From Bugula neritina (Eukaryota > Bryozoa > Gymnolaemata > Cheilostomatida > Bugulidae): DNA of 64,000 bases. Position 1 is the first letter of the stretch, and each line of letters opens with the position of its first letter. The notes beneath the pieces are model-generated. The model did not search any database. It saw only the letters and a program-made list of their open reading frames with translations, and was not told where the DNA came from. The stretch is taken from positions 28,012,004 to 28,076,003 of the forward strand of contig OZ037765.1 in assembly GCA_964035545.1 (NCBI GenBank), in the 5' to 3' direction. A program made the translations under genes and the position numbers. Positions 51,601-62,595 of this stretch are shown piece by piece.

Positions 51601-54600
51601 TCCAAGTTGTGCGCCTTTCAAACTATCAAAAGTTGGAAATCATAAACCAAACTTTCTCCAAGGTTGGAGAGAGCTTTCTAAAAATGGAAGACACCGAATT
51701 TTACTACACCCCTGTGCTTGGCTAACTTTTGCCTAAGATTTTCTTATTTCACCTTCTTATGACATAGAACATCCATAACATTCTCAAAATCTTTAGTATA
51801 AATTCCCTAGATTTGAAGCAAAATGTGAAACACCAAATGCTGTTTTGTGCCACGTGGTAAACAGAAGTTCGATTTTGAAAAAATAAGTAAACCTCAAAGA
51901 GTTTAATGATATCTAATCTGTCTAGGAGAAGTTTATACGTAATAATAATTTTTGAGAATAATATTTGCTATTAAACACTCATTATGCTAAAATAAAATTT
52001 AGTATTACAAAGATATTGTTCAATTTCTGCCGTTGATCAAATAATTTTGATGACCATAAAAAGTATAACTTTAGTGAAGAATTTTCCCTGCCATCGATAT
52101 CTCATCTTCTACCTGAGCAGTTTTTCAGCATAAAATTTACCCTTGAAAAATTGAGACCATATTACAACACAAGATGTACAACACAATGAATGTAAGTTGT
52201 GTACAATACAGCAGCTAAAATTGTCATCCCCTGTTACTGTTTCATAATTGAGCATAAATCTATTACTGGTGCAATGCAGCATTTTTCACAAAGATAATGA
52301 AGTAAAATCCTGTCCATCACTAATCTATATTGAATGTAATTATTCAAATCTATAATACGAAATATTTATAATAATGAAAACCAACCTGTAGTCCAATCTT
52401 ACGCTGCAGTTGTATCAAGTGGCTGAGGGCAACCCTTTTGATATCTAGTGACACAGACTTCATGGCACACAATGAAACCAGCACAGCAAACATTTCCTGT
52501 AAGACGTCCATATTAGCATCTTCCATTAGTATTTCCATCTACAACACCCACAGCATAATGCACTATTGCATGTGAGGAGTATAATATTTCTAGAGTGAAA
52601 CCGAGTGAGGTTGAGTGTATAGCGTTAGCTGTAGCCTAGAAGTACAGAAACATGGTCTCACCTGAGTGTTGGGCTGGTCGTGCACAGCTATGTTTTTAGC
52701 CACAGTTTCACGAAACTTCTCATAATAATTGGTTTTCTTCACCACCAGACCTTCAAAAAGCCACCAGAAAATAAAAAAACGTGAACATTGCATACAACCA
52801 GATGACACATTTACTTGACTGGGTAAGCAAACAAATTAGAACAGAACAATAGAGGATGTCTGTACAGTGTGCTGGGACTCAGTCTTGCTGCTATTCATAA
52901 AATTGAGAAGATATCTAGAGCGCCAACGCCACCAGTACAATAAGAAAGTAAATATATAGAAGCACGATTCCTACATCTACCTTCAAGTAGCGGGAGACCC
53001 ATGGTGCAGATTAAACTAAGAATATCGTGGTTTCTCTGGTGAGCATTCATCAGTGCCAGTTTCATCACGTCATCAGTAACGGCATGAATATGGGGATGTC
53101 TTGCAAGAACCTCACAGCAGGGCACACGTATTTCATTACTACAATATGACAATTTATATATGTATAGTTATGCTAGCTATATCGGTAATTTATCATCGGA
53201 TATTGATCACTTGTTGAATCTAAAATAGATGTATTAACAACTTACTTGCTGGTATTAGTAATACACCAGTTAATATTAGTAACACACCAATTAATATTAG
53301 TAATATATCGGTAGACATTACAAGTATATCAATAATATGTACTGACGTGTGAACAGATTTGATGACATCAACGAGCTGCTTAGCCGACAGGTAGTGGTGC
53401 AGGTGAGTATAATCAATATCAAGAACAGCGGCAGCCACGCTAACGTCATCATCCCGCAGACGGGCATCCAGTGCATTTGAGACAAACTCTCCGTCAATAG
53501 AATCCGCGACCTACAAGACCCCCACATAGAACCTTCACAGTATAGTAGAAGATAACATGACATAACGTAGGTGCTCAAGTGTATGTATGTGTGCATATAC
53601 TATAATATAGTGGTTGATTGTAAAGCAAGATACAGAAAAACTTGGTGCATCATAATAATTTTAGAGGAGTGATAGTTCCTTAAAGAGGTGAGCTAATTGT
53701 TATGCTTTTATAATTTGATTCAACCATGCAGTTGCTATTCTATCACACACTGAAATATAGCCAGACCAGACCTCTGATTGAAGGAGTTTCGCCAGCATTT
53801 GCACTCCTTGAACTCTGACAGGAGGGTAGGGGCTGTTGAGACGAAGCAGCATGCTAACTCCGTCATCACTTCCCTTATATTTGAAGCTGGATATGGAGAG
53901 GAGAGCAAACTCTTGCATCAGTTTATTGTCATCACAGCTTTCCATTTGCTTCTGTATTTCAGCATCCACTGCTTGACTGTACCTTCATAACCCATAACAA
54001 TTAGATTACACGTCATGCAAGAAATCTACCAATAAATTTGATCAGCAGTGAAAGAAAGATACATTACAATCTATGGTAAAGACTATATTCTAATGTAAAT
54101 TAAGGTTGATAGAATGGTTGACAGAACTATTAGTAAACAATCAAAGTTAGAAGCATACTTTTGCTCCATGAGACGTAGCATAGCCTGAACTCTCTCTGCA
54201 AGAGAAGACTGGGATTCTTCTGAGTGACAAGATTGTTTATTCTCTACGTAGCTCTGGCACATTAGTCTACAGTATAATGGTACATTCTAGAATTTTCTAT
54301 CTTTACATACGGGATATAACAGAGACATGCAAAATAAATGAAAGAACACATTCGCATGTGCAGTTCAGAACACAGCTAAACACTGCAATGTTGATTGATT
54401 TATCTATTTATTACATATCGCAGACATGAAAACACGTTGCGAAATTCAGTGAAAATGCTGGCCTTAATAAGTAGACATGAACAAAATTGGAAAAAAGTCA
54501 GAACTTTGTTGGATTATTTAAAGTACAAGATCATTTAAATTATTTACAAGGTGTCGTAAAAACTTGTCTTTGCCCAATGCTTCTCTATTATATTCAATGA

Positions 54601-57047
54601 TTCGAAACTGTTAGACTACACTCACTGAATAATATAACCAGCGTGGTCTTCCTCTAGTTTGCAATCTGACAGAAGTGACTCTAACAAAGGCCAGTAGCTA
54701 GGTTTGCCAGCAATGAGTTCCTCATTGGCCCCACCACCATCACTACTGCTAGTTACCCCCAGCCTGCAATCCTTAATAGCGGCAGGTACTAAATACGTCA
54801 TCAATGGCTTCCAGAAAGTATACAACGAGCCAGTATTGTGTAAGTGCTCAAGATGTTGTACAATCCCTGGCAGTCTGCACATGTGCTTGAAGCATCTGAA
54901 ATACAGCCCAAAGCAACAATAGAATAAACACAAAAAATTTCCAACATATGGCTTTAGTAAACATTAGAACATTAGCCAACGACGTAATTTACAATTTATT
55001 GCATTATTTTGTAAATAGTTAGCTAAATAAATAATTTATTAATGCTGCATGTTTGTTTGAATGAGTGGCCAAAGAGAAAATCCATACAACTGAAATTATC
55101 TGCTGGTGCAAATAAAACTGAAATCAGCAAACTTTCCAACATAACTTTACTGAGCAGGCAGCATGTGGCACAGAGTATGCAACATGCAATGCAAATGAGC
55201 CTGCTGTAGAAATGCTAGTGCCATGATTATCAGAATTTCACCTCTTGGGAAAGCCTTGAATGGAAGGTTGAGTTCTGAGTACGAGGACCAGACAGGAAAT
55301 AGCCTCAAATCCATTCCTCACTGTCATCCGCTTTGTCAGCAGAGGGAGAATCGACTGGACAAAGTTTGAATCCAAAGACACCTGGTGATTAAAACATGTC
55401 CGACATTATAGACACAGCATTCTAGTACTAGTGAGCGAGTTTTTATACTAGTACTAGGGTGTTGGTTCACCAACAATCTAGGGAAAACATAGCGCAAATC
55501 ACCAATAAAAATGCTACACAAATTCTAACATTAAATTAAGCAACGCAGAACAGCCTCAATTCTACATCAGTTTATCACACAAAAACACTTCAGAACTCTC
55601 AAATACAAACATAGAAGTTAAGAGCTACAGAGAATGGCATATACATCCTTTGCTGCAATACATTACAGTCTCACCCTGCTACAGAGGCTGCTCAGAATCA
55701 TATAGGCTGAACACTTGTACTCATCATTTCGACTTTTTAGTCCTTTCAGTAAGAAGGTTGCAAGCTGAGCAATGAAGCTTTCCTTCACAGTAGTAGACAT
55801 ATGAATACCCATGAGTATTGTCTTGGTATAAAATGCAACAGCTGCATGTACAGGTGAGTTGCTACCAGTTCTCTCAAACCCATGAACCTACGACATGACA
55901 AATTCAGCAAGTAAACAAATATATTCAACAAGAAATTATATTATTGCTATTTCAATACAATAGCAACATGATTAAATATAACAAAAGTTTTTGAAAAATT
56001 ATAATTTCTTGTAATAATTGTGAAGCTAGATAACACTGTTTCAGTTATAATTTAAAATGTCTCCAATATCATTAATACACAAGCCAGAAGCTCGATGTAT
56101 ATACTTACATCAATGAACTGCTCTGGTATTGAAGATACGAAGTTGAGAAATCCCTCATCTTTGTAAGCATGTGTTGCTATGGTCTGACAGGGCAACTGAG
56201 TGCCATGTTTCTGAGCCTGCTCCAGCCAATGCCATTTGGATTTGGGGTCAGACAGGTTGAGGGTTTGCAGGAGACGTATAAATATATTACTGTCATGGTA
56301 TGGAAAGGCGCATACTAGTAGGTCATCGATGTTGTAGAGGTGAACCTGATATCTATATAAATAGTAGTAGACCAAAATTATATACAGCATATGCGTGACA
56401 CCTATGATGGAGTAATATGGTTTAGTAGCCTATTCTAAACATGTGAGATGAGGGAAGACAATTACAGCTATCTCATCGCTTTTAATAGATGTATAGTATA
56501 CACCAGCACTACAAAAACACAAGCCCTCAATGATTTTTAATAACCGTTATAACAACACATAAATACCTGTAAATCAGCCATTCCAAAGTTTTATGGGCAG
56601 GTTTGAGAAGAAAATATGGAGAAAGATGGAGTAGAAAGAGTTTGATAGTCTCATCTAGCTTCTTATTCACGTCACTAGTTTGAGTTAATCTTTGTAAACC
56701 ACTGGCAGATTCATTGAACAAAGATTTTTGGTATTCGATAAATATATTATCAACTTCAACTAGCTCTTCTAATCCACTAATACCTAAAACCGAATAATGA
56801 AAAACATTTCACAGAAATTATGGAAACTAATAAATATTTGAATGTATATTATATGTATTTGTTAATTTTAATTCAGCTTGGTTGGGCTCTGCTATTTCAA
56901 CTTACCTATGGCAAACACTGCCTCTTTATCGATATTTGCAGCCTCAGATGGGTCAAACAACAGTGATACTCTTTTCCTTTCATCACCGAGAATAGCCTGA
57001 GTATGAGGCAAGGCTAGAGATTTCAACTGGTTAGCCAACGATGTCAT
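27610..57047 (-). CDS. HEATR1: HEATR1 / UTP10, U3 snoRNP (SSU processome) HEAT-repeat protein
   Basis: Large nucleolar scaffold of the small-subunit processome for 18S rRNA processing and Pol I transcription. About 40 exons in one frame, 2,019 residues (human 2,144): 57047-56906, 56783-56567, 56352-56109, 55887-55675, 55381-55242, 54895-54626, 54266-54159, 53982-53772, 53510-53347, 53138-52981, 52750-52662, 52538-52386, 51279-51201, 51107-50847, 50415-50237, 50086-49952, 49463-49263, 48766-48635, 48202-48108, 48010-47864, 47473-47370, 47241-47120, 46700-46572, 46348-46130, 45752-45584, 45493-45360, 44918-44748, 44447-44310, 44110-43946, 43562-43387, 34750-34562, 33754-33673, 33337-33200, 29707-29603, 29332-29262, 29151-29054, 28922-28762, 28497-28345, 28003-27895, 27698-27610. 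Start MTSLANQLKSLALP matches the human N-terminus; LFLLHLSPYFLLKPAHKTLE and RRKALDLLNNRLPQ are near-identical; the C-terminus ETVLGEPLQKYF is diagnostic (BP28CT region). Two introns host other genes. The donor of the exon ending 53772 could instead be 53751. A 5' UTR intron may end at about 57080. Confidence 0.96.
30111..30306 (+). repeat. Dispersed repeat copy 1 with perfect 21-bp hairpin and AATA-rich tail (HEATR1 intron)
   Basis: Bases 30111-30131 and 30138-30158 are exact 21-base inverted arms (outer end TTCAGAGTATTTACAAGG) around a six-base loop. From about 30131 the sequence matches, in reverse orientation, the block at 54393-54562, sharing GACACCTTGTAAATA, AGTTCTGACTTTTTT and CCAATTTTGTTCATG, and ends in AATAAATAAATAAAT. 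The tail suggests the 3' end of a retroelement, family unknown. Confidence 0.75.
31422..32603 (-). CDS. Orphan class-A (rhodopsin-like) G-protein-coupled receptor, single exon, nested in HEATR1 intron
   Basis: Plasma-membrane seven-helix receptor, 393 residues from the first ATG (MMVNVSG); upstream in-frame codons to 32696 have no ATG. N-terminus carries two N-glycosylation sequons (NVS, NQT) and no signal peptide. TM1 has the FNGLVILVY block, TM3 begins with the conserved Cys (EKMCVLS) and ends AVERL in place of DRY, ECL2 has the partner Cys (YYTCQGK), TM6 keeps Pro (TMMPFG), TM7 ends NLLAPMLFSWLSP in place of NPxxY, and TM2 lacks the usual Asp. The tail is basic with a PPPTPR stretch. An intronless retro-type or ancestral single-exon gene on the same strand as its host. 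Ligand unknown. AATAAA-like signals on the minus strand lie near 31130. Confidence 0.88.
   Translation of the reverse strand: MMVNVSGAPTMPPLLNQTFNFITPAAEEHATYAWEETHYKRTRRLIYYLLHGFVGLVTSVFNGLVILVYIRRANIRKHISLLMLSMFVFCLLHGLIVGIVYPLQRVYRYVMDEKMCVLSTLVMDLADKYVMLLLPLLAVERLIYLKCPFIDQKKVKRLAIASISILLVVAMLYSWLPLIPQINVPEEEYIYSNNTARQEYLVRFYKYYTCQGKLNKKNFLEPIFTILVSSLSVIVVVGAYIWMYKIARDRLTAFASITVKKQKRLKKAAFTVFYVALTFILTMMPFGIVIQIQALCKADTTLQNNSFCNGITLELRFCFSIIAHLGNLLAPMLFSWLSPNIRQIINAYYRQLLPSCKLLPRLSTKEKKQDIKAASPPPTPRVTQRVHIVQIHK
37099..42696 (+). CDS. Mucin-like type I membrane protein: two pairs of six-Cys modules flanking a Thr/Asp/Glu repeat; nested antisense in HEATR1 intron
   Basis: Not a family I recognise. 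Four exons, all phase-0 introns: 37099-37272, 38308-41667, 41812-42024, 42430-42696; 1,337 residues. Signal peptide at residues 1-28 (core AWVVLVWIFMTL). Six-Cys modules 1 and 2 span about 30-104 and modules 3 and 4 lie after the repeat; each fits C-x8/9-C-x7/10-C-x8-CC-x2-C, like PLAC or ShKT-type disulfide domains but without their other signature residues. Between them is about 1,000 residues of Thr with Asp and Glu and almost no Ser or Pro, likely heavily O-glycosylated. A membrane helix (NLGIVVLVLTVVAVFIIILL) is followed by a short basic-start tail ending PLSTPL. Splice sites are clean (ACAA|GTATGT, CTTGTAG|GACTGC, CTAT|GTAAGT, TGAA|GTAAGT, TTGCAG|GAGAG). Probably a surface glycocalyx or matrix protein; the role is inference. 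Confidence 0.85.
37677..38016. mobile_element. hAT-type MITE (340 bp) with 8-bp target duplication, intron 1 of the mucin-like gene
   Basis: Terminal inverted repeats CAGGGGTGTCCAAC at the left and, reverse-complemented, CAGGGCTGTCCAAC at the right. Flanks TTCTACAG (37669-37676) and CTCTACAG (38017-38024) form an 8-bp target duplication with one mismatch, the length typical of hAT transposons. The inside is rich in GAGGGCCACA motifs next to both ends, the usual look of this hAT group, and has no transposase frame. Confidence 0.85.
38640..41470 (+). repeat. Coding tandem repeat encoding the Thr/Asp/Glu domain
   Basis: In-frame array of mixed units, commonly 27 codons (ASTTDITTDDFTTETPTTDD plus DTTTEDE) or 30 codons (a version with DNTTSGTTEEE). 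Higher-order blocks are duplicated: about 39160-39290 repeats at about 39310-39450, and the unit around 40780-41160 is repeated five times almost exactly. The 81-base period keeps all frames open on both strands, producing long antisense cysteine-rich or valine-rich open frames that are not genes. Confidence 0.93.
42188..42403 (+). mobile_element. tRNA-Thr-derived SINE, copy 1 (intron 3 of the mucin-like gene)
   Basis: The head resembles tRNA-Thr(AGT): A-box-like TGGTCTAGGGGTTAGAGCG, anticodon region CCTAGTAAAC and a perfect B box GGGTTCGAGCC. It is followed by an unrelated body (AAAGGCCATTGGTGATGTTA, CATAATTGCTCC, CCCTTTCCATCAGGGG, TTGCGTGAG). Three other copies in the window share the body. 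The acceptor arm does not pair, so this is not a working tRNA gene. Confidence 0.88.
44519..44632 (-). mobile_element. tRNA-Thr-derived SINE, copy 3, 5'-truncated (HEATR1 intron)
   Basis: Reverse-strand copy of the SINE body only: on the minus strand CATCCAGTCATAATTGCT, AAAGTGCTTAGC, CTTTCCATCAGG and GATAGTGACTATAAAC. The tRNA head is missing. Confidence 0.8.
48932..49140 (-). mobile_element. tRNA-Thr-derived SINE, copy 4, diverged (HEATR1 intron)
   Basis: Reverse-strand copy. On the minus strand it has a decayed head (GCTTAGTAAACCTG, AGTCATG), then GGTCATTGGTGATGTTAGGA, CAGTCATAATTGCTCC and TCACAGGGATAGTGACT. Confidence 0.8.
54393..54562 (-). repeat. Dispersed repeat copy 2 with AATA-type tail (HEATR1 intron)
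   Basis: About 170 bases that, read on the minus strand, align with 30131-30306: TTTACGACACCTTGTAAATA, AAGTTCTGACTTTTTTCC, CAATTTTGTTCATG, TTCACTGAATTTC, ending ATGTAATAAATAGATAAATC. The perfect hairpin of copy 1 is absent. Confidence 0.75.
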
Positions 57048-59879
57048 GGTAGATCTCTGAAGACACGGGAATACTTCCAAAACTAAAATTAAATTCCATC
57101 AAAGTTCACTTGATGTTATTTATAAAGTTTTAGGAGTAAATTTAAATCCAAACAAATGAATAATTTGATAGTGGTTTACTGCTAGTCATTGAACTTTAAA
57201 TCTTACTGCATGGCCACGCTATAGCTATGGTGAATGAGATTATTCTGGTTATTTGTTGAAAATCCACATCTTGTGTATCACCAATTGATATCACATAAGT
57301 TTGTATAGAGATTTTGTATAAATAATTGCCTTAAAAATAAGCTCATCTTCATTAGTCATTAGTGGTGATAACAGAAAAAATAGTATAATTAATATTATTA
57401 TTATTATTATTATCTACCCAGAAATCAGAATCCCCAATGACTCTTACTTTCAAATTAATTTTGTAAAACTAAAAGCTCACAAGATCACTGCGATGCTGGA
57501 TTCAGTTGTGTCAGATAAACTTAAAGCTAAGTCAAATCAAGTGTTAATATCAATAATAATTATAATAACTTAAGTTATAATACCAAGCTCAACTAATAAT
57601 AGTAATACATACAGTAATACATGTTATTATTATAAACATAATTTTTATCATAGTTTTACTATTAGTAATATTAATACTAATAGTAAACAACTTTAGACTT
57701 TAAAGTAATATTTATAAATATAATTAACAAATTATAATGATCATGATGACTAGAAGTAGACATAAGACATTACTATTACTAGTTTATTACCTTGGTTTAT
57801 TACCTCAGTTAAGGTAGGACTTCCGCAGCAACTGAAAAGTCTATAGGGAAGCCTCTAGTGACAACTTACATTAGACCAGGGTTAGCACTAGTTACAGCAT
57901 TTGCCGTTTTGTAATTAGTTATTATATTCTCCGCGCATTTCACGAATTGTTCGTGGTAGAAAACTAGTGTGGAATAAGTTTTTTCTAGATGATATTCATA
58001 TAGAGATAAACTCTCCTCTCCTCTAGTAATACTATTAATATTAGTATAACTATAAGTTACTCTTAGTCTTGCACTTACAGCTACACTTTCATTTACAATT
58101 TCAAGTTGAGTTACAGTTGCTCTCCCCTTCATCTTGTTTTGAAACTGTAACTGTAAGTGTAAGTCAAGACTCAAGTGTAACTCATGTAAGTCAAACTCAA
58201 AGTGTAAGTGTTACTGTTAGTGTTAGCCTTAGTGTAACTCAAGATCAAAATGTAAGAGAAACTGAAATGCAATCAAAAAAGTCTAAATGTTACAAGGTAA
58301 AGCTTTAGACCAAAGTCAATGTATGCTTACTAACAGGTATAGACTCCAGACTTGAGCAACTACAAAATTCAAGTTGAAGTTAAAGCTTAAATTGAGTCCA
58401 GGTGGTAGCATAACAGGAAACAAACCATATGTGGTTCTTTTCGTATTTATAGCAGTTTTAGATTTGTTTTTGCGATTTATACAGAAAACTATATTAAACA
58501 TTTTTTTATTCTTTTTTTGAATTTAAACATTTGTTTAAAAATTTGTTCATTTGTAGCATTTTTCAATGTCCTAATTGTTGAGTCGAAATTTTTGTTTTCA
58601 GAAAGGTGCAGAAGCTAATTGTTGAGTAGACAATTCTTATAATCATCTGTTGATGCGGTATGCAGTTGTTTTAAAATAATATGTTAGTTTTTCATATTAT
58701 TCATATTTCCTTAGCAAGTCCTAAAATTTAAACTCTTTGTAAACAAAATTATTGCATAAAGGGCACAAGATATCAGCCAAAATAATTCTATCATCTGTAT
58801 ATGTCTCATGCTCATGAGATTAATTAAGATTAAACTTGCATTAATTAGAATGGAAATTAAACATTTTAAGATTTATTGTTGAAAGTTCATAATTTACAAG
58901 CCACTGACACTTCATATAAAGTTAACCATACAGCTTGTAATCCTCTAGAATTTTAACCTTAATTTTGCTAGAGTTTTCAAAATTTTGATTATTGAGATAC
59001 ATGGCTGAAAGACGGCAACTGTTGCAATTGTGTAAGACTGTAAATTTTGTTTTCCTAGAAAGTGAAAGTAATATAATTATAAAATGTGATAGAAAGCAGA
59101 ATTATCTGCAAAATATGCAACAATTTAAGCTGCTTCTAATAATTTTTATAATAAGGTAATTCGAATAAGCTTACTGCAAAACAATACAAAAGATGAGCCA
59201 ATTAAACAATCTTGAACTTTAATAGTATAACATATTGTTGGTTCATTACTATTAAAATAAATTTAACATCTTTAAACTTAAAACTTGAATAACTTCGAAA
59301 GAAAAAGCATTAAAATACATCAAACACCCATTAATGAACAGCTTTAATTTAAATTAAATTAGGAAAAAAGTGAACAAATAGTTATTGTGCTGCAATGATG
59401 TAATCAAGAAGACATTTGTTTAAACATATATAAAGCAACTAGTTTGAAGAAATTGTGAAAAATATTTTTTTCTGTCTTAAAAGCGCTTTTTTATGGTTCA
59501 TCAATCAATTTGCATTTCTCTGGCAAACTTGGTAACAAAATTATATTTACTGAAAAATTACGAACAGAACAAAATATATTCTCAATACAATTATTACTTT
59601 AGCAATATAAACTAAAACATTAAAAGAAAAATCAATATATTTTTAAAAATGATAGAAGCAAATTGGGATTACATGGTCCATGTGGTGCATTAAAAGAATG
59701 CCTGTAAACATTGAAACAAAATTTACACTATAAAATAAATTTTAATATTATTTATAATATCTAAACAAAATTGTTTAAACATACCGAAAATATACTTGAA
59801 TAATTAAATAGGCTATGTGTCAACATTTCTGACAGAGTTGTATATCTAAAACTGTTCAGTTATAATGCGGCTTGTATAA
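57048..59879. other. Spacer between HEATR1 start and pirin 3' end
   Basis: About 2.8 kb. It should hold the HEATR1 promoter (57048 onward) and the pirin 3' UTR (just below 59880). Simple repeats: (ATT)n and ACTATTAGTAAT words at about 57385-57690, and GTAAGTGTAACTCA-type words with inverted CTTACAG/CTGTAAG copies at about 58020-58260. The rest (58300-59870) is very AT-rich with no exon I can support. Confidence 0.6.
58020..58260. repeat. Degenerate GTAAGTGTAACTCA-type repeat
   Basis: Degenerate words of the type AGTGTAACTC, TGTAAGTG and AAGTCAAGACTC. The left half carries the opposite strand form (CTTAGTCTTGCACTTACAG) of the right half (CTGTAAGTGTAAGTCAAGAC), so a loose hairpin is possible. 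Open frames at 57866-58308 are translations of it. Confidence 0.6.
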
Positions 59880-62595
59880 TTACAACTCATCTCTGACAAC
59901 AAACGAATTCCAATTTCGTGCTTTTTCAAATCCATTCTGATAGTTGTGATAGTCAATCATAGCTTGCTGAAGTTCCTGATTTGTGTTCATAACAAACGGC
60001 CCTAAAATAAAAAATACATGAAATAAAAACATCTGAACATTAAACTAAAACATGTTTTAAATAAAACAAAAGATATTTTGGAGAGTTAAAATAACATTTT
60101 AAAAACAGCAAAATTAGTTGTGGTACACTTAAAAACACACATTGTGAATAGCCAACAGAAATATTTTTATATTTACAAGAACAAGTTGCAAAAAAATCTT
60201 GATGTAAACTACAACAGCAAGTTTCAGGTCATAGAACATGATCAGAGAGAGCTTGGAAAGCATCTCTCAACATAGCATACGGATGAACTATTAGCGTTAC
60301 AACACAACGAATCAGGAGTTATCTTCCCAGAAAAAAATTAAAGAATGTCCCATTACAAAAACAATAGTCATAAGTTATTACCAAAGGAAAGAAACAAATA
60401 TAAATATAAAAACTGCCGTAGCTTACAGCCACATAGAAAGTTTAGAAAAGTGCCAACATATAACAAGTCTAAGTACCTCGCTGTGCAATAGTTTCCTTCA
60501 GTGGCTGACCACCAATCAGCACAAATCTACAAGATTCAGCTGCATCATTCCGAATGTGCAATTCTCCTTCACCAGTACTCAGCACTAGAGTGTGATGAGC
60601 AGCTCCTTCAGTCTTTTTCTCTTCTGGTCCTAAAGACAACAGGAAGTTATGAGTCACAGTCAGCAGCTGCTAGTAATTGTAAATAGACGAAATGCAGCCC
60701 AAGTAAATAACATGGAGGCATTTGGGAGAATCAAAAAGGGAGCAGCCGTGCTTTGTGTGTTAGAGCGTTTAGCTTAGTAAATACAAAGTCATGGGTTGGA
60801 ACCCTAGTAAAGGCCATTGGTAATGTTAGGAAGAACATCCAGTCATAATTGCTCTTATGCCGCATACGAATAAGTCCTTAGCTTGCTTTAAAAAAAACCC
60901 TTTCCATCAGAGGGTTCTCACATGGATAGTGACTATTAACTTGCATGAGCTATTTTTGTTTGAGGGAATCAAAAACAGCGGATATGTTTTAATATTTGAA
61001 AGTTTTTATACAGCTACCCACCAAATAAAGCCTTTCCTGAAAGTATGTACACAAAGGCTGTCCAATCAGCAGGTATCTTCTGATTTATAGATCCACCTTG
61101 TCGAATAGTGAAGTCAAGATACATAGTAGGTGTTCGTGTATGAACAGGGGACTACAAAACGGAAATAAAACTTATGCAAAACCATATTGCTTGAGTAACC
61201 ACGATGTAAACTTGGTTATGAAATTTCAAACCTTCAATACTTCAACTATACCAACCATTTTACTTCCTACTTTTCTTAGTTTATTAGAACAAGTAATATG
61301 GTGGTATGTTTTTAATTCAACTCTATAAAATTTCTGAGTGCTTCACTGTAAGCTACTTCTGAGATGATGTTAAAATAGCGTCAACAAGATATTTACCTTC
61401 ACACCTAGAGATTCTCCTGCTATCACTTTCACAGTGACACCACCTTCAGTTTTCCTTGGAATGTCTTTATCAAGCAGCTCTTGGTAAGCCGGCTCTATCA
61501 TCTTTTCTGATGACTTCAGATTCACCCAAAGTTGCAGACCATGTGATTTCTGAAAAAATGAGGTTGACAAAAAACATTATATTTATCCCATAGCACACAT
61601 ATACAAATGTCTACAGTTGTTATCTATAAGACAAAATACAAATTTATAATATGAGATATACTGCATGTAATTGGACTTACTTCTTTGCCATGTGGCATTT
61701 CACAATGGACAATGCCTCTGCCAGCCGTCATCCATTGTAAATCCCCGGCATGTATGACCCCCCTGTGTCCTGCAAAGTCCTCGTGTTCAGTGGCTCCACT
61801 CAGCATGTATGTCACCTTATAAATAGTAAAGGCATTTATTGCAAAAAATTGTTACTTGTTACAGTTATTAATAGATACAAAACTATTTATTTTGATACAA
61901 TTAGACTAAAACTTACTGTTTCAAAGCCTCTGTGAGGATGGTCGGGAAATCCAGCAGGTGCCCCTACACTGAACTCATCAAGCATGAGAAAGGGGTCTAG
62001 GTTTCTGAGCTACAATTAATAACAACTAAATTTCAAAACACATTTTAGCACTACTGGATGTAAAATGCAAGCTTTAGTTTGATCTTTAAACAACAACAAA
62101 AATATTCAACATTCCATAAATTTACTAATTGCTTAAAATTTTGAAACGTCATCTGTTGATAATCTTTCATTACAATGTACTTACATCTAATTTTGCACAT
62201 GGTTCACTAGTTAGTTTAAGTATTGGTGTTCGAAAGAAAAACCACAAACTGTTAGATACTAACTTTCGTAAATTCCTAACTAGATCTTGGCATCTATTTA
62301 TACTTGCTTCTGTGTCATAACAAAAAGTATTCCGTACATTAGATTGAACTTTTCGTCTTTTGAGAAAATATGTATTAAAGTCAGACATGAGCTGCAAATT
62401 TCAATGGTGAAACATCATGCAATGCATGCTGCTTTACAATTCTGTTAGATGTACAGTAAATTAGGTGCATGATAATATTTCAGTAAATCTGACCTCATGT
62501 CTTCCAATACTTCGTCTCACTTTGGCACCAACACCTTCATCTTGTTCAACACTGAGCACAACTTTAGTAACAGTTCTACTGGTACTGGCAGACAT
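59880..62595 (-). CDS. PIR: Pirin (iron-binding bicupin nuclear protein)
   Basis: Nuclear Fe-binding cupin that acts as a redox-dependent cofactor of NF-kappaB/Bcl-3 in mammals; bacterial and some animal pirins also show quercetinase activity. Seven exons: 62595-62494, 62009-61917, 61815-61681, 61549-61397, 61151-61022, 60629-60477, 60001-59880, giving 295 residues (human 290). The N-cupin metal ligands are in place: H58 and H60 ([11 protein letters not shown]), H102 and E104 ([10 protein letters not shown]). Other matches are [55 protein letters not shown]-like [11 protein letters not shown], and [10 protein letters not shown] in the C-cupin. Human pirin has no intron phase information here to compare. 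Intron 5 (60630-61021) carries a SINE copy. Nothing suggests loss of function. Confidence 0.97.
60738..60952 (+). mobile_element. tRNA-Thr-derived SINE, copy 2 (pirin intron)
   Basis: Full-length copy in the intron between pirin exons 5 and 6, opposite to the gene. Head: GAGCAGCCGTG, GTTAGAGCG, CTTAGTAAATAC and a damaged B box (GGGTTGGAACCC); body: AAAGGCCATTGGTAATGTTA, CATAATTGCTC, CCCTTTCCATCAG, TTGCATGAG. Confidence 0.85.

Noticed and set aside
62170-62397. 75-codon minus-strand frame in pirin intron 1
   Set aside because: Pirin exons 1 and 2 join directly in phase 0 and match the family without it; no known domain.
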